Positions 22,600 through 32,128 of a DNA stretch of 64,000 nt are shown here, one piece after another. The position numbers and the translations under genes are program-made. Source of the DNA: Streptomyces sp. NBC_00442 (lineage in GTDB: Bacteria > Actinomycetota > Actinomycetes > Streptomycetales > Streptomycetaceae). The notes beneath the pieces are model-generated. The model saw only the letters and a list, made by a program, of their open reading frames with translations. It had not been told where the DNA came from and ran no database searches. The stretch covers positions 6,758,001 to 6,822,000 of the forward strand of contig NZ_CP107918.1 in the NCBI RefSeq assembly GCF_036014195.1. The letters run 5' to 3'. Position 1 is the first letter of the stretch, and every line of letters begins with the position of its first letter.

Positions 22600-23229
22600 T
22601 CACCTCCCGTGCGACGACGTCTTGCGGCTGACGAGTACGTGGTCGGCGAGTCCGTACGCCACGGACGCCTCCGCGTCGAGCACCAGGTCGCGCTCGATGT
22701 CGGCGGCCACCCGCTCGGCGCTCCGCCCGGTGTAGTCGGCCAGGAGTCCGGTCAGGAGGGCGCGGCCGCGCAGTACTTCGGCCGCCTGGATCTCCAGGTC
22801 GGAGGGCTGACCGCGCACCGGCTCCTCCAGGGCGGGCTGACGCAGCAGCACCCGGGAGGCCGGCTGCACCATGCGCTTGCCCGGCGTGCCGGCCGCGAGC
22901 AGCACCGCGGCCACGGCGCTCACCTGGCCCAGGCAGAACGTCTGTACGTCGCAGGTGATGAACCGCATCGCGTCGTGGATCGCGGTCATCGCGGTGAGCG
23001 AGCCGCCGGGGGAGTTGATGTAGAGGGAGATGTCCCGGTCGGGATCGGTGTACTCCAAGTGCATGAGCTGGGCCATCACATCGTTGGCCGAGGCGTCGTC
23101 GACCGGCGTGCCGAGAAAGACGATCCGCTCCTCGAAGAGCTTGGAGTAGGGATCGAGCGTGCGGATGCCGACGGCGGTCCGCTCCTGGAACTCGGGCAGC
23201 ACATGGCGGGCGGCAGGACGGTGGTTCAT
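22600..23229 (-). CDS. ClpP-like protein lacking catalytic Ser and His (ClpR-like)
   Basis: The 209-residue protein aligns along its full length with Clp[21 protein letters not shown], the oligomer-handle region, and YGLADHVL at the end. Where active ClpP has GQAASMGAF, this reads GQVSAVAAV, so the nucleophile Ser is Ala. Where active ClpP has the His in MIHQP, this reads LLRQP, so His is Arg. The Asp region ([16 protein letters not shown]) is kept. It therefore cannot be a normal serine peptidase and may be a structural or regulatory subunit mixing with active ClpP rings. Its start at 23229 is followed by the typical N-terminal loop segment [20 protein letters not shown]. Confidence 0.88.
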   Translation of the reverse strand: MNHRPAARHVLPEFQERTAVGIRTLDPYSKLFEERIVFLGTPVDDASANDVMAQLMHLEYTDPDRDISLYINSPGGSLTAMTAIHDAMRFITCDVQTFCLGQVSAVAAVLLAAGTPGKRMVQPASRVLLRQPALEEPVRGQPSDLEIQAAEVLRGRALLTGLLADYTGRSAERVAADIERDLVLDAEASVAYGLADHVLVSRKTSSHGR

Positions 23230-23274
23230 GACGCGTACCTCTCCTCGACCGGGCCCGAGGGCCCTCCCTAAAAA

Positions 23275-23292
23275 ACGTACAGGACGTACAGA
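23275..23292. repeat. Two tandem 9-base repeats upstream of the ClpP-like gene
   Basis: On the minus strand, CTGTACGTC and CTGTACGTT stand head to tail, followed by a T-run, 46 bases before the ClpP-like start. They may be half-sites of a regulator. The rest of the gap (to 23647) is filled by low-complexity GGGCGGAGCCGGGGGA-type repeats at about 23340-23440, with no gene. Confidence 0.45.
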
Positions 23293-23339
23293 GCGATGTC
23301 CTGAGCCTCTGCCTGTCCGGCGCCAGAAGCAAGCCGCCG

Positions 23340-23440
23340 GAGCGGGTTTCGCTGTGGGCGAGCGGGCGGAGCGGGCGGAGCCGGGGGAGCGGGCGGAGCC
23401 GGGGGAGCGGGCGGGTGGAGCGGGCGAGCAGGCGGAGCGC
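23340..23440. repeat. Low-complexity tandem repeats (GCGGGCGGAGCC-type)
   Basis: An 18-base unit, GCGGGCGGAGCCGGGGGA, is repeated about twice within a run of 9-base variants (GAGCGGGCG). On one strand it is purine-rich. No coding potential with normal composition is seen. Confidence 0.6.
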
Positions 23441-23647
23441 GTCGTCGTGACGTGGACCCGCGGACCGTGGCCCTCACGCGTCGACACGGTGGCCGTGGCC
23501 TTCTTCTGCCCCGTTACTGGTGGGCTCGCGTAGTCAACTGTCGCGAGTTTTCGATGCTGCTGAGCGCGCTGGTGACTTTCCGTGATCTCCAGCCGGTTCC
23601 CGTGCCGCGGGGGCCCGGGGTTTCCTGCGGCCCGGTCGGCGGCGAAG

Positions 23648-24370
23648 ATGCAGGCCATGATCGTCGCAGCCGCCCAGTTCGCCCCGGTCGCGGGGGACAT
23701 CGATGCCAACGTCCGTACCATCGCCGGGCTGATCCGGGCCGCCGGGGCCGACGGCGCCCGCGCGGTCGTCCTCGCCGAGCTCGCCGTGACCGGCTACGAG
23801 CCGACGCTGATCCGAGACACCCCCGGCCTCGTCCTCACCGAGGACGACGCCCGCCTCGAACCCGTACGGGAGGCATGCCGCGCCGTCTCGGCGGCGGCGG
23901 TCGTCAACGGTCCCGTGCGCACGGCGGAGGGCCGGCCCGCGGTCACCTCGCTCGTCATCGGTCCGGACGGCGGCCTCCTCGCCCGGTACGACAAGCAGCA
24001 CCTGTACGGCATCGAGCGGGAGGTCTTCGCGGCGGGCGGCCGGGACGGCCGCTTCGAGCTGGAGGGCACCCGGTTCGCGCTGGCCACGTGCTACGACAAC
24101 CGCTTCCCGGAGCTCGCCGAGCGGGCCGCCGCAGACGGCTGCACGGTCTATCTGGCGAGCTCGGTGCTCTCCGCCGACAACGACTCGTTCGAGAAGGTCT
24201 ATCCGGTGCGGGCCCGGGAGTTCGGTCTCCACGTGGTGCTCGGCAACGTCCTCGGCGACAACGAGGACGGCGTGGGCTGCGGCGCCGCCGGCGCATGGGG
24301 CCCGGACGGCGAACGCACCGCCGACGCCGGCACCGAGATGCCGGGTCACGTGCTGGCCGAGGTCGGCTGA
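23648..24370 (+). CDS. Nitrilase-superfamily carbon-nitrogen hydrolase
   Basis: The 240-residue protein has the catalytic Glu in [12 protein letters not shown], Lys in [12 protein letters not shown] and Cys in [12 protein letters not shown], the complete Glu-Lys-Cys set. It begins [20 protein letters not shown], and either ATG (23648 or 23657) may be used. The substrate is probably a small amide or carbamoyl compound but cannot be named. No linked genes suggest a pathway. A broken relative lies near 36000. Confidence 0.88.
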   Translation: MQAMIVAAAQFAPVAGDIDANVRTIAGLIRAAGADGARAVVLAELAVTGYEPTLIRDTPGLVLTEDDARLEPVREACRAVSAAAVVNGPVRTAEGRPAVTSLVIGPDGGLLARYDKQHLYGIEREVFAAGGRDGRFELEGTRFALATCYDNRFPELAERAAADGCTVYLASSVLSADNDSFEKVYPVRAREFGLHVVLGNVLGDNEDGVGCGAAGAWGPDGERTADAGTEMPGHVLAEVG

Positions 24371-24504
24371 ACCGGCGCTTGGGGCATCGGCACAGCGGTT
24401 GTCGTCGAGGACGATCATGGCCGTCCAGCACGGTGATCCACTTCGCCGCTGGGGTTCGGTGAGAGGCCTCCGGGCCCGGTCCGGGGCCGGCTACGGTCCG
24501 GCTC

Positions 24505-24618
24505 GTGCCGGTGGAATTTCTGACCGAAGAGCAGGCGGAGGCGTTCGGAACGTTCGCCGAGGAGCCGACGAGGCCCGAGCCGGAGCGGTCTGACGAGGAC
24601 GGCACCGGCGCGGAATGA
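24505..24618 (+). pseudogene. N-terminal scrap of a Tn3-family transposase
   Basis: A 37-codon reading from GTG 24505 starts MPVEFLTEEQAEAFGTFAEE, which is the characteristic N-terminus of Tn3-type TnpA (DUF4158) proteins in Streptomyces. After about 25 residues the resemblance ends and the frame stops at 24618. No inverted repeats or further transposase sequence are nearby, so it is a decayed remnant. A functional micropeptide is improbable. Confidence 0.6.
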
Positions 24619-24651
24619 ATCCGGCGCGGCCCGGGACGGGCTCGCGGTCGC

Positions 24652-25410
24652 TCAGAGGAGGACGCCGCCGGAGACCTCGACACGCTGGGCCGTCATCCAG
24701 CGCAGGTCCTCCGACGCCAGCGCTGCGATGGCGTCGCCGATCTCCTCGGGTTCGCCGACGCGGCCGAGCGCGGTCTGCCCGGCCAGACCCTGGCGCATAC
24801 CGACGTCATCCCGCATGGCACCGCCGTTGAAGTCGGTGGCGGTCGGGCCCGGGGCAATGGAGTTGACCCGGATACCTCGGGGGCCAAGCTCTGCGGCCAG
24901 AGTGCGGCTCAGAGCCTCGACGGCGGCCTTCGAAGCGGAGTAGACCGACGTCGCGGGACTGGTGTGGCGAGTCAACGACGACGAGACGTTGATGACCCGG
25001 GCACCCTGCGCCAGCAGCGGCACAAGCGACTGGATGAGGAAGAACGTGCCCCGCACGTTCGTGCCGAACACCGTGTCGAAGTCGTCGGCCGTGACAGCCT
25101 CCAGCGCCCCGAACACCCCCACCCCCGCGTTGTTGACCACGATGTCGAGCCGCGAGGCCCCCCATCGCTCAAGCAGTGCGCTCAGCTCGGAAGTGAGGGC
25201 TCCGAAAGAGGAGATGTCGCTGATGTCGAGACGCATGACAGCGGCAGTCCCACCCGCGGCGTGCACGCGCCGCGCGGTCTCCTCGGCCCCGGCCACATCC
25301 CCGCGGTGAGTGACCACGACCCGCACCCCGCGCGCCGCCAGGGCGACGGCTGTGCTGCGGCCCAGCCCACGGTTTGCCCCGGTCACCAAAGCGATCCTGT
25401 CGGCTGTCAT
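24652..25410 (-). CDS. Short-chain dehydrogenase/reductase
   Basis: The 252-residue enzyme has the Rossmann motif TGANRGLGRSTA near the start, NNAGVGVFG near residue 90, and the catalytic Ser-Tyr-Lys in INVSSSL and VYSASKAAVE, ending AQRVEVSGGVLL. ATG 25410 was chosen because GGGAG precedes it at proper distance. It is divergent from a TetR regulator, and two identical-armed operators lie between them, so its expression is probably controlled by that regulator in response to an unknown ligand. Confidence 0.93.
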   Translation of the reverse strand: MTADRIALVTGANRGLGRSTAVALAARGVRVVVTHRGDVAGAEETARRVHAAGGTAAVMRLDISDISSFGALTSELSALLERWGASRLDIVVNNAGVGVFGALEAVTADDFDTVFGTNVRGTFFLIQSLVPLLAQGARVINVSSSLTRHTSPATSVYSASKAAVEALSRTLAAELGPRGIRVNSIAPGPTATDFNGGAMRDDVGMRQGLAGQTALGRVGEPEEIGDAIAALASEDLRWMTAQRVEVSGGVLL

Positions 25411-25462
25411 CAGCTGCTCCCTCATCGCGCGGCACCAGAGAGACATCGGGCACCGCCATAAG

Positions 25463-25484
25463 AGGCGAGTCGGTCGACTCGCCT
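25463..25484. promoter_or_regulatory. TetR operator 1 in SDR/TetR intergenic region
   Basis: AGGCGAGTC at 25463-25471 and GACTCGCCT at 25476-25484 are perfect 9-base arms with a 4-base spacer. The same arms recur 49 bases to the right. It lies 53 bases before the SDR start. Confidence 0.8.
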
Positions 25485-25511
25485 TTCCATCGCAGCGTAG
25501 ACACACCAAAG

Positions 25512-25533
25512 AGGCGAGTCAAGTGACTCGCCT
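25512..25533. promoter_or_regulatory. TetR operator 2 in SDR/TetR intergenic region
   Basis: AGGCGAGTC at 25512-25520 and GACTCGCCT at 25525-25533 repeat operator 1 exactly except for the spacer. It overlaps the expected -35 region of the TetR gene, whose -10 is probably CATACT at 25545-25550. The ATG at 25557 would then be at the transcript start. Confidence 0.8.
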
Positions 25534-25556
25534 CGGGTCTGGGGCATACTGCACGC

Positions 25557-26192
25557 ATGGCAGCAGAGCTCTCCGCACACCACCGCCGTCTCGCCCAGCA
25601 GAAGCGAGAGGCGATCATCTCCGCAGCCACGGACCTCTTCCTGGACCGCGGCTACGACGGGACCTCCCTCGTCCGTATCGCCGAAGGGGCGGCCGTCTCG
25701 AAGTCCACCCTGTTCAAGCAGTTCCCCACCAAGGCAGCCCTCTTCGAGGCCATCGTCACCGAGTCCTGGCAGCGTGACACCGCGGACACTGTCGCGCGGC
25801 CTCAGGCCGGAGACCTGCGTCGCGGCCTGACCTCCATCGGTCACCGCTACGCCGACCTGATCGGCCGACCCGGCATGACGGCCCTGTTTCGCATCGTCAT
25901 TGCCGAGCTGCCCCGCTTCCCCGAACTGGGTCAGATGCAGTTCCGGCTCGGCAAGCTGCCCTACTTCATCTCGGTCCAGCACTACCTGGAGTCGGAGCAC
26001 GAGGCCGGCAACGCCGACGTCCCGGACGCCGAGAGCGCCGCCAACCAGTTCCTCGGGATGATCGCCAACTACGTCCTGTGGCCCCGCATGCTGCTGACCG
26101 ACTGGGACCCCTCAGCCTCTGACATCCACTACGCCGTCGAGCAGGCGGTGGAGACCACGCTCGCCCGGTACGCCTCCGACCGGCCGGCCTGA
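25557..26192 (+). CDS. TetR-family transcriptional regulator
   Basis: The 211-residue protein has a standard TetR N-terminal domain (residues about 15-60, with SAATDLFLDRGYDGTSLVRI and SKSTLFKQFPTKAALFEAI) and a ligand-binding C-terminal half with an LGMIANYVLWPRML stretch (TetR_C_33-like). No ribosome site precedes ATG 25557, in line with a leaderless message. It likely represses itself and the divergent SDR gene through the twin operators. The ligand is unknown. Confidence 0.92.
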   Translation: MAAELSAHHRRLAQQKREAIISAATDLFLDRGYDGTSLVRIAEGAAVSKSTLFKQFPTKAALFEAIVTESWQRDTADTVARPQAGDLRRGLTSIGHRYADLIGRPGMTALFRIVIAELPRFPELGQMQFRLGKLPYFISVQHYLESEHEAGNADVPDAESAANQFLGMIANYVLWPRMLLTDWDPSASDIHYAVEQAVETTLARYASDRPA

Positions 26193-26761
26193 TCCAGGGG
26201 CTTGGCAACGCTCAAGCGGGCTCAGCATCCTGTCGGCACCTACGAGAACCCCGTCAGCGCACTCATGCCCTGATCGAGATCGTTCTCATGCAGAACCAGG
26301 GGCGCGGGGCCGGTTGCAGCGGTCGGCAGGTGCCGTAGTTCCAGGCCAGGGAGCTAGTGGCGGCTTCGACGACATCGGATCGGGGGCCGGAGACGCACGA
26401 GGTGAGGAAGTCGTGCACTCGCTGCCCTGTTTCGCGCTGAAGGACGAGATATCGCAGGTAGGAGAGGTCGGACGGGGAGCCGCAAGTTCCGACAGGTACG
26501 TCGCACGTCGGCAGAGCACTTGAGGGAAGAAGAAGCCCCTGGCCGCGGCGCCAGGCACTCACCGGGGCTCGGGAGAACCCGCGGCATGTCGCACACTTCC
26601 TCCCGTGCGGGGTCGGTCATCCGTTTCGGTGAACCTCCTGGACTTCTCCCACCGCGCAGGGACGGAGGGCGGCGAGAGCTCCCCGCGCGCCTCTGACCTG
26701 CGGTTCCCTCGCCGCTCGCGGAGCACGGTGGCGTGGGGGAGCCGGAGTCTAAGCTGGGTGC
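26193..26761. other. 569-base gap without a supportable gene
   Basis: Between the TetR gene and the Phd/YefM gene I see no reading frame with convincing protein features. A 99-codon leftward frame at 26263-26562 has mixed composition and no recognised motif. A partial copy of the interspersed repeat (AGGGGCGCGGGGCCGG) occurs near 26292, and a GCCCCTGG/CCGGGGC hairpin lies near 26535-26575. The stretch may hold decayed genes. Confidence 0.4.
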
Positions 26762-27046
26762 ATGGCCTACGAGATTCCGGTGACGCAAGCCCGCGCAGAG
26801 CTCGCGGAGCTGATCAACCGCGTGGTGTACGGCGGGGAGCGGGTCGTGGTGACGCGTCACGGCAAGCCGCTCGTCGCGCTGGTGTCGGCCGCCGATCTGG
26901 AGAAGCTGGAGGCCGACCGGGAGCAGGAGGAGCAGCAGGTGGCGAGCTCGCTCTCTTCCGTGCACCCCCTGACGCCGGCCGCCTCCGGCGAGCCCCGTCG
27001 CTTCGGGATCGCCGCCGAACACCGCGGCCCGCACGCCGGGGACTGA
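26762..27046 (+). CDS. Phd/YefM-family antitoxin-like protein without adjacent toxin
   Basis: The 94-residue protein begins MAYEIPVTQARAELAELINR and continues with VVVTRHGKPLVALVSAADLE, the canonical Phd/YefM DNA-binding fold. The C-terminal 40 residues are variable and would be the toxin-neutralising part. No RelE, Doc or other toxin gene follows or precedes. A TAAGCT element ends six bases before the ATG and no ribosome site is seen, so the message is probably leaderless. It may be an orphan regulator. Confidence 0.88.
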   Translation: MAYEIPVTQARAELAELINRVVYGGERVVVTRHGKPLVALVSAADLEKLEADREQEEQQVASSLSSVHPLTPAASGEPRRFGIAAEHRGPHAGD

Positions 27047-27220
27047 CCGGCCGACCGGAATGTGCGCTCGCCGCGCCGCCGGAAAGATGCCCTCTGCACC
27101 GGTCGGCGGGGCGCATGATTCCGCTTCGATGATCACGCGTTCGCAAAGCGTCAGTTAACGCGCTGGAAAAACTTCCGCTCTAACGTGCAATGCCTGGCCA
27201 AGGGGCCGGGAGATGCCGTT

Positions 27221-27233
27221 CAACAAGTTGTTG
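27221..27233. promoter_or_regulatory. Palindrome upstream of the urease operon
   Basis: CAACAA at 27221-27226 and TTGTTG at 27228-27233 are perfect arms around a single G, in the 312-base gap before ureA. Another dyad with GCG/CGC arms around GTTAAC lies near 27147-27162. Either may be an operator for nitrogen- or nickel-dependent control. I see no gene in this gap. Confidence 0.4.
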
Positions 27234-27358
27234 CAGTCGGATACGGTTCCGCTGCGTCCGAGTGGAAGCGACCCCGTCCGACCGGCCTCCGCCTCGACGC
27301 CCGCTGAGTCCGTACACGGCTGTCCGTGGACGGAAGGCACGACTGTGAGGTGGGAAGC

Positions 27359-27661
27359 GTGCAACTGACGCCGCACGAGCAGGAACGTCTGCTCATCCAT
27401 GTAGCCGCCGATGTGGCAGAAAAGCGCAGAGCCCGCGGGGTGAAACTGAACCACCCCGAGTCCGTCGCCCTCATCACCTCGCACATCCTCGAAGGGGCCC
27501 GCGACGGCCGCACGGTCGCCGAACTCATGGCATCCGGACGGAAGTTGCTCTCCCGCGACGATGTGATGCCGGGCATCCCGGAGATGATCCACGACGTTCA
27601 GGTCGAGGCGACCTTCCCCGACGGCACCAAGCTCGTCACCGTCCACGAGCCGATCGTCTGA
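27359..27661 (+). CDS. ureA: Urease subunit gamma
   Basis: The 100-residue protein (GTG start, [20 protein letters not shown]) is the standard UreA, ending with the conserved [14 protein letters not shown]. It forms the urease core with UreB and UreC, which splits urea to ammonia and carbamate. The length equals the usual 100 residues. A ribosome site with GAGG is upstream. It is the first gene of ureABCFGD. Confidence 0.97.
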   Translation: MQLTPHEQERLLIHVAADVAEKRRARGVKLNHPESVALITSHILEGARDGRTVAELMASGRKLLSRDDVMPGIPEMIHDVQVEATFPDGTKLVTVHEPIV

Positions 27662-27675
27662 GGGGGAGGAGCGCC

Positions 27676-27987
27676 GTGATTCCCGGAGAGATCCTCTTCG
27701 CCGACACGCCCATCGCCCTCAACGAGGGCCGTGAGACCGTCCGGCTGACCGTCGTGAACGCCGCCGACCGGCCCGTCCAGGTCGGCTCCCATTACCACTT
27801 CGCCGAGGCGAATCCCGGACTCGACTTCGACCGTACGGTTGCCCGGGGCAAGCGACTTCACATCGCTGCGGGTACCGCCGTCCGCTTCGAGCCCGGCATC
27901 CCCGTCGATGTGGAACTAGTCCCGCTGGCCGGCCGGCGCATCGTGCCGGGCCTGCGCGCAGAGACCGAAGGCGCCCTTGATGACTGA
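27676..27987 (+). CDS. ureB: Urease subunit beta
   Basis: The 103-residue protein (GTG start behind GGGGGAGGA) shows the UreB pattern: [39 protein letters not shown], and RFEPG. It is a structural subunit with no catalytic residues. It lies 14 bases after ureA and its end overlaps the ureC start by eight bases. Confidence 0.97.
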   Translation: MIPGEILFADTPIALNEGRETVRLTVVNAADRPVQVGSHYHFAEANPGLDFDRTVARGKRLHIAAGTAVRFEPGIPVDVELVPLAGRRIVPGLRAETEGALDD

Positions 27988-29701
27988 CCTCGACCGAGCC
28001 GTATACGCCGACCTGTTCGGCCCCACCGCCGGCGACCGGATCCGGCTCGCCGACACCGACCTGCTCGTCGAGATCGAGGAGGACCGCTCGGGCGGGCCCG
28101 GACGGTCGGGCGACGAGGCGGTGTTCGGCGGCGGCAAGGTGATCCGCGAGTCCATGGGGCAAGCGCGGACCACCCGCGCCGAAGGCGCTCCCGACACCGT
28201 TGTCACCGGCGCCGTGATCGTCGACCACTGGGGCATCGTCAAGGCCGACATCGGCATCCGTGACGGCCGGATCACCGGCATCGGCAAGGCCGGGAACCCC
28301 GACACCATGGACGGCGTCCACCCCGACCTCGTCATCGGCCCCGAGACCGAGATCATCGCGGGCAACGGGAAGATCATCACAGCGGGAGCCGTCGACACCC
28401 ACGTCCACTTCATCTCGCCCACCCTCATCGACCAGGCGCTCTCGTCGGGCATCACCACTCTGGTCGGCGGAGGCACCGGACCCGCCGAGGGCTCCAAGGC
28501 CACCACCATCACGCCCGGCCCCTGGCATCTGGCCCGGATGTTCGCCGCCCTGGAGAACGCGCCCGTCAACATCGGCCTGCTCGGCAAGGGCAACACGATG
28601 TCCCGGGAGGCCATGCACTCCCAACTGCGCGGCGGCGCGCTGGGGTTCAAGATTCACGAGGACTGGGGGGCGACGCCCGCCGTCATCGACGCCTGTCTGG
28701 GCGTCTGTGAGGAGACCGGCGCCCAACTCGCCATCCACACGGACACGTTGAACGAAGCGGGATTCGTCGGCGACACCCTCGCGGCCATCGCGGGCCGCTC
28801 GATCCACGCCTACCACACCGAGGGCGCGGGAGGCGGACACGCGCCCGACATCATCACCGTGGTCTCGCAGCCCAACGTGCTGCCCAGCTCCACCAACCCG
28901 ACCCGGCCGCACACCGTCAACACCATCGAGGAACACCTCGACATGCTGATGGTCTGTCATCACCTCAACCCGGCGGTGCCGGAGGACCTGGCGTTCGCCG
29001 AGTCCCGCATCCGGCCCTCCACCATCGCGGCCGAGGACTTCCTGCACGATCTGGGCGCCATCTCCATCATTTCCTCCGACTCCCAGGCGATGGGCCGGAT
29101 CGGCGAGGTCGTACTGCGCACCTGGCAGACCGCTCACGTCATGAAGGTGCGGCGCGGCGCGCTCGCGGGTGACGGCCGGGCCGACAACCACCGGGTGCGC
29201 CGCTATGTCGCCAAGTACACGATCAACCCGGCCGTCGCGCAGGGCCTGGACCACGAGATCGGCTCCGTCGAGAGCGGCAAGCTCGCCGACCTGGTCCTGT
29301 GGGAGCCCGCCTTCTTCGGCGTGAAGCCGCAGCTGGTGATCAAGGGCGGCCAGATCGCGTACGCGCAGATGGGCGACGCCAACGCCTCGATCCCCACCCC
29401 GCAGCCGATCCTGCCCCGGCCCATGTTCGGCGCGTACGGCAGGGCGCCCGCGGCGAACTCGCTCAACTTCGTCTCCTCGGCGGCGCTCGAGGACGGCCTT
29501 CCCGAACGGCTCGGTCTTGGCAAGGAGTTCGTGGCGATCAAGAACACTCGGCGGGTCGGCAAGGCGGACATGCGCGAGAACGACGCGCTGCCCGACGTCA
29601 CGGTCGATCCGGACACGTTCACCGTGACCATCGACGGGGACGTGGTGGAACCCGCGCCGGCCGCCGAACTGCCCATGGCCCAGCGGTACTTCCTCTTCTG
29701 A
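27980..29701 (+). CDS. ureC: Urease subunit alpha (catalytic)
   Basis: The 573-residue catalytic subunit has the nickel ligands: two His in DTHVHFISP (about residue 140), the Lys to be carbamylated and a substrate-binding His in [10 protein letters not shown] (about 225), His in [13 protein letters not shown] and [12 protein letters not shown], and Asp in [10 protein letters not shown]. The flap Cys-His is in MVCHHLNP. The length is typical of bacterial UreC. ATG 27980 was chosen over a TTG one codon earlier. It needs UreD, UreF and UreG for nickel insertion, and all three are encoded downstream. Confidence 0.98.
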   Translation: MTDLDRAVYADLFGPTAGDRIRLADTDLLVEIEEDRSGGPGRSGDEAVFGGGKVIRESMGQARTTRAEGAPDTVVTGAVIVDHWGIVKADIGIRDGRITGIGKAGNPDTMDGVHPDLVIGPETEIIAGNGKIITAGAVDTHVHFISPTLIDQALSSGITTLVGGGTGPAEGSKATTITPGPWHLARMFAALENAPVNIGLLGKGNTMSREAMHSQLRGGALGFKIHEDWGATPAVIDACLGVCEETGAQLAIHTDTLNEAGFVGDTLAAIAGRSIHAYHTEGAGGGHAPDIITVVSQPNVLPSSTNPTRPHTVNTIEEHLDMLMVCHHLNPAVPEDLAFAESRIRPSTIAAEDFLHDLGAISIISSDSQAMGRIGEVVLRTWQTAHVMKVRRGALAGDGRADNHRVRRYVAKYTINPAVAQGLDHEIGSVESGKLADLVLWEPAFFGVKPQLVIKGGQIAYAQMGDANASIPTPQPILPRPMFGAYGRAPAANSLNFVSSAALEDGLPERLGLGKEFVAIKNTRRVGKADMRENDALPDVTVDPDTFTVTIDGDVVEPAPAAELPMAQRYFLF

Positions 29702-29715
29702 CGGGCGGTCAACAC

Positions 29716-30390
29716 ATGAGTCGCGCTGCCCTGCTCGTCCTCGCCGACGGCCGCTTTCCCGCCGGTGGCCACGCCCACTCCGGTGGCGCCGAAGCGGCCG
29801 TCAAAGCGGGACGCATCCGCACCCCCGCCGACCTGGCGGAATTCTGCCGGGGCCGGCTGCACACGGTCGGTCTCACCTCCGCCGGGCTCGCCGCGGCCGC
29901 CGCGGCCGGCCTCGACCCGCTCGCCCTGGACGAGGCCGCCGACGCCCGCACCCCTTCGCCCGCCCTGCGGACCACCGCCCGCAAGCTCGGACGCCAGATG
30001 ATGCGGGCGGCCCGGACGACGTGGCCGAGCGGCGAGCTCGACGCGCTGGCGGTGGCGCGGCCGCGCGGCGCGCACCAGCCGATCGTGCTCGGCCTCGCCG
30101 CGCGTGCGGCGGGGCTCGGGCCCGAGGACGCGGGGCACTGCGTGGCGTACGAGGTGGTCAGCGGGCCGGCCACGGCGGCGGTGCGGCTGCTGAGCCTCGA
30201 CCCGTTCGACGCGACGGGCGTCCTCGCACGGCTCGCGCCGGAGCTGGACGATGTGGCCCGGCGGGCGGCCGTCGCGGCGGCGCGGGCGGTGGTGGAGGGC
30301 CTCGACGCGCTGCCCGCCGCGTCGGCTCCGCTGCTCGACGTCATGGCCGAGGCGCATGCGGCTTGGCCGGTGCGGCTGTTCGCGTCGTAG
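29716..30390 (+). CDS. ureF: Urease accessory protein UreF
   Basis: The 224-residue all-helical protein begins MSRAALLVLADGRFPAGGHA with the UreF opening DGRFPAGGHAHSGG, and contains AHQPIVLGLAARAAGL, a conserved stretch. UreF joins UreD and UreG in the apo-urease activation complex and gates GTP hydrolysis. It starts 14 bases after ureC. The long gap (302 bases) to ureG is unusual in a urease operon. Confidence 0.93.
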   Translation: MSRAALLVLADGRFPAGGHAHSGGAEAAVKAGRIRTPADLAEFCRGRLHTVGLTSAGLAAAAAAGLDPLALDEAADARTPSPALRTTARKLGRQMMRAARTTWPSGELDALAVARPRGAHQPIVLGLAARAAGLGPEDAGHCVAYEVVSGPATAAVRLLSLDPFDATGVLARLAPELDDVARRAAVAAARAVVEGLDALPAASAPLLDVMAEAHAAWPVRLFAS

Positions 30391-30458
30391 GAGTGTCGTA
30401 GGAGTGGCTCCCTGCGCCCCGGAGCTCCCGCCCCCGGACCCCCTTCGTGCCGAAGGCA

Positions 30459-30617
30459 CTCGTCCTCACGCGCCGGACGGGTGGGGAGGCCGGGGGCCCG
30501 CGGGCCCCGTCATTCGGGGCGGGTTCGTCCTCGGCCGCCGGACGGGCTGGGGACGGAGGGAGATCGCCGCCCTTTTCGCCCCCAGCCGGCTTGCCCTCAA
30601 TCGCCGCAAGGACTGCG
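30459..30617 (+). repeat. Three diverged copies of an interspersed GC-rich repeat between ureF and ureG
   Basis: Units resembling TCAATCGCCGGACGGGCTG occur at about 30459-30486, 30524-30552 and 30590-30617. A clean copy of the same family is at 41373-41400. Such units are found only between genes. Here they account for most of the gap between ureF and ureG, which otherwise has no gene. Confidence 0.6.
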
Positions 30618-30639
30618 GGAGTTGTCCTCACCCCTCCGG

Positions 30640-30674
30640 CCCCCCAACCCCAACCGCAACCCCAACCCCAACCG
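30640..30674 (+). repeat. CCCCAAC tandem repeat (G-quadruplex-forming on the other strand) before ureG
   Basis: The stretch is built of CCCCAAC and CCGCAAC units, about five in a row, immediately before the GGAGA ribosome site of ureG. The complementary strand has runs of four G separated by TT, a standard quadruplex pattern. The C-rich messenger strand cannot form it, but the template strand could, affecting read-through from ureF to ureG. Confidence 0.65.
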
Positions 30675-30692
30675 CACTCTCCTGGAGACCCC

Positions 30693-31357
<665 letters not shown>

Positions 31358-31370
<13 letters not shown>

Positions 31371-32128
31371 CCCTCGGCGCGGCCGGGCTGCGCGCCACCG
31401 CCCGCATCGTCGCCAGCCCCGAAGGGCTGCCCGTCCTCGAAGGAGAGGGGCCGCTCGCCCTGCGCCGCACCCGCGCTCGGGGCCCGTACCACCGGGTCAC
31501 CGTCGTCGGTGCCATGAGCGCCCCGCTCGGCGGCGACCAGATCGCGGTGGAGGCCGAGGTGCGGAGCGGGGCGCGGCTCGACGTCGACTCGGCGGCCGCC
31601 ACCATCGCCCTGCCCGGCCGCGGCGGCGAGCGCGCCCACTATGACGTACGGCTCACCGTGGCCGACGGCGGTGAACTGCGCTGGCTCCCCGAACAGCTCA
31701 TCAGCGCACGGGGCAGCGACCTGCGGATGCGGACCCGGATCGACCTCGCGCCCGGTGCCCGCCTGGTGTTCCGCGAGGAGCAGGTCCTCGGCCGCCACGG
31801 CGAACCCGCCGGCACGCTCATCACGCGTCTCACCGTCCACCGCGCCGGCCGGCCCCTGCTCGATCAGGAGTTGGCCTTCGGTCCGGCGGCGCCGGGCGGC
31901 TGGGACGGCGGAGCCGTCCTCGGCGGGCACCGGGCCGCCGGTCAACTCCTCGTCGTGGGGACGGAGTTCATGGAGCTGCCGGTCGCGGCCGAGCTGCTCG
32001 GCGCGGACGCGGTGCTCACCCCGCTCGCCGGCCCCGGGTTCCTGGTCACGGCCCTGGCCCCGGACGCCCGGCTGGTGCGCCGGGTACTCGACGACGTCCT
32101 GCGCGCGCGCCTGCTCCCTCGCGGCTGA
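31358..32128 (+). CDS. ureD: Urease accessory protein UreD (UreH)
   Basis: The 256-residue protein is the scaffold that binds apo-urease and passes nickel. It is beta-rich, with [31 protein letters not shown], and a later [14 protein letters not shown] segment, in the usual UreD order. The ATG at 31358 lies within the end of ureG, implying coupled translation. It closes the operon. Confidence 0.93.

Noticed and set aside
26263..26562. 99-codon leftward frame in the gap after the TetR gene
   Set aside because: No start context, no motif and mixed composition, with an overlapping frame equally long. Not strong enough to call a gene.
30447..30692. N-terminal extension of UreG with a PQPQPQ-type peptide
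   Set aside because: The extension only translates the CCCCAAC repeat and interspersed repeats. The GGAGA site and His-rich start at 30693 match UreG.
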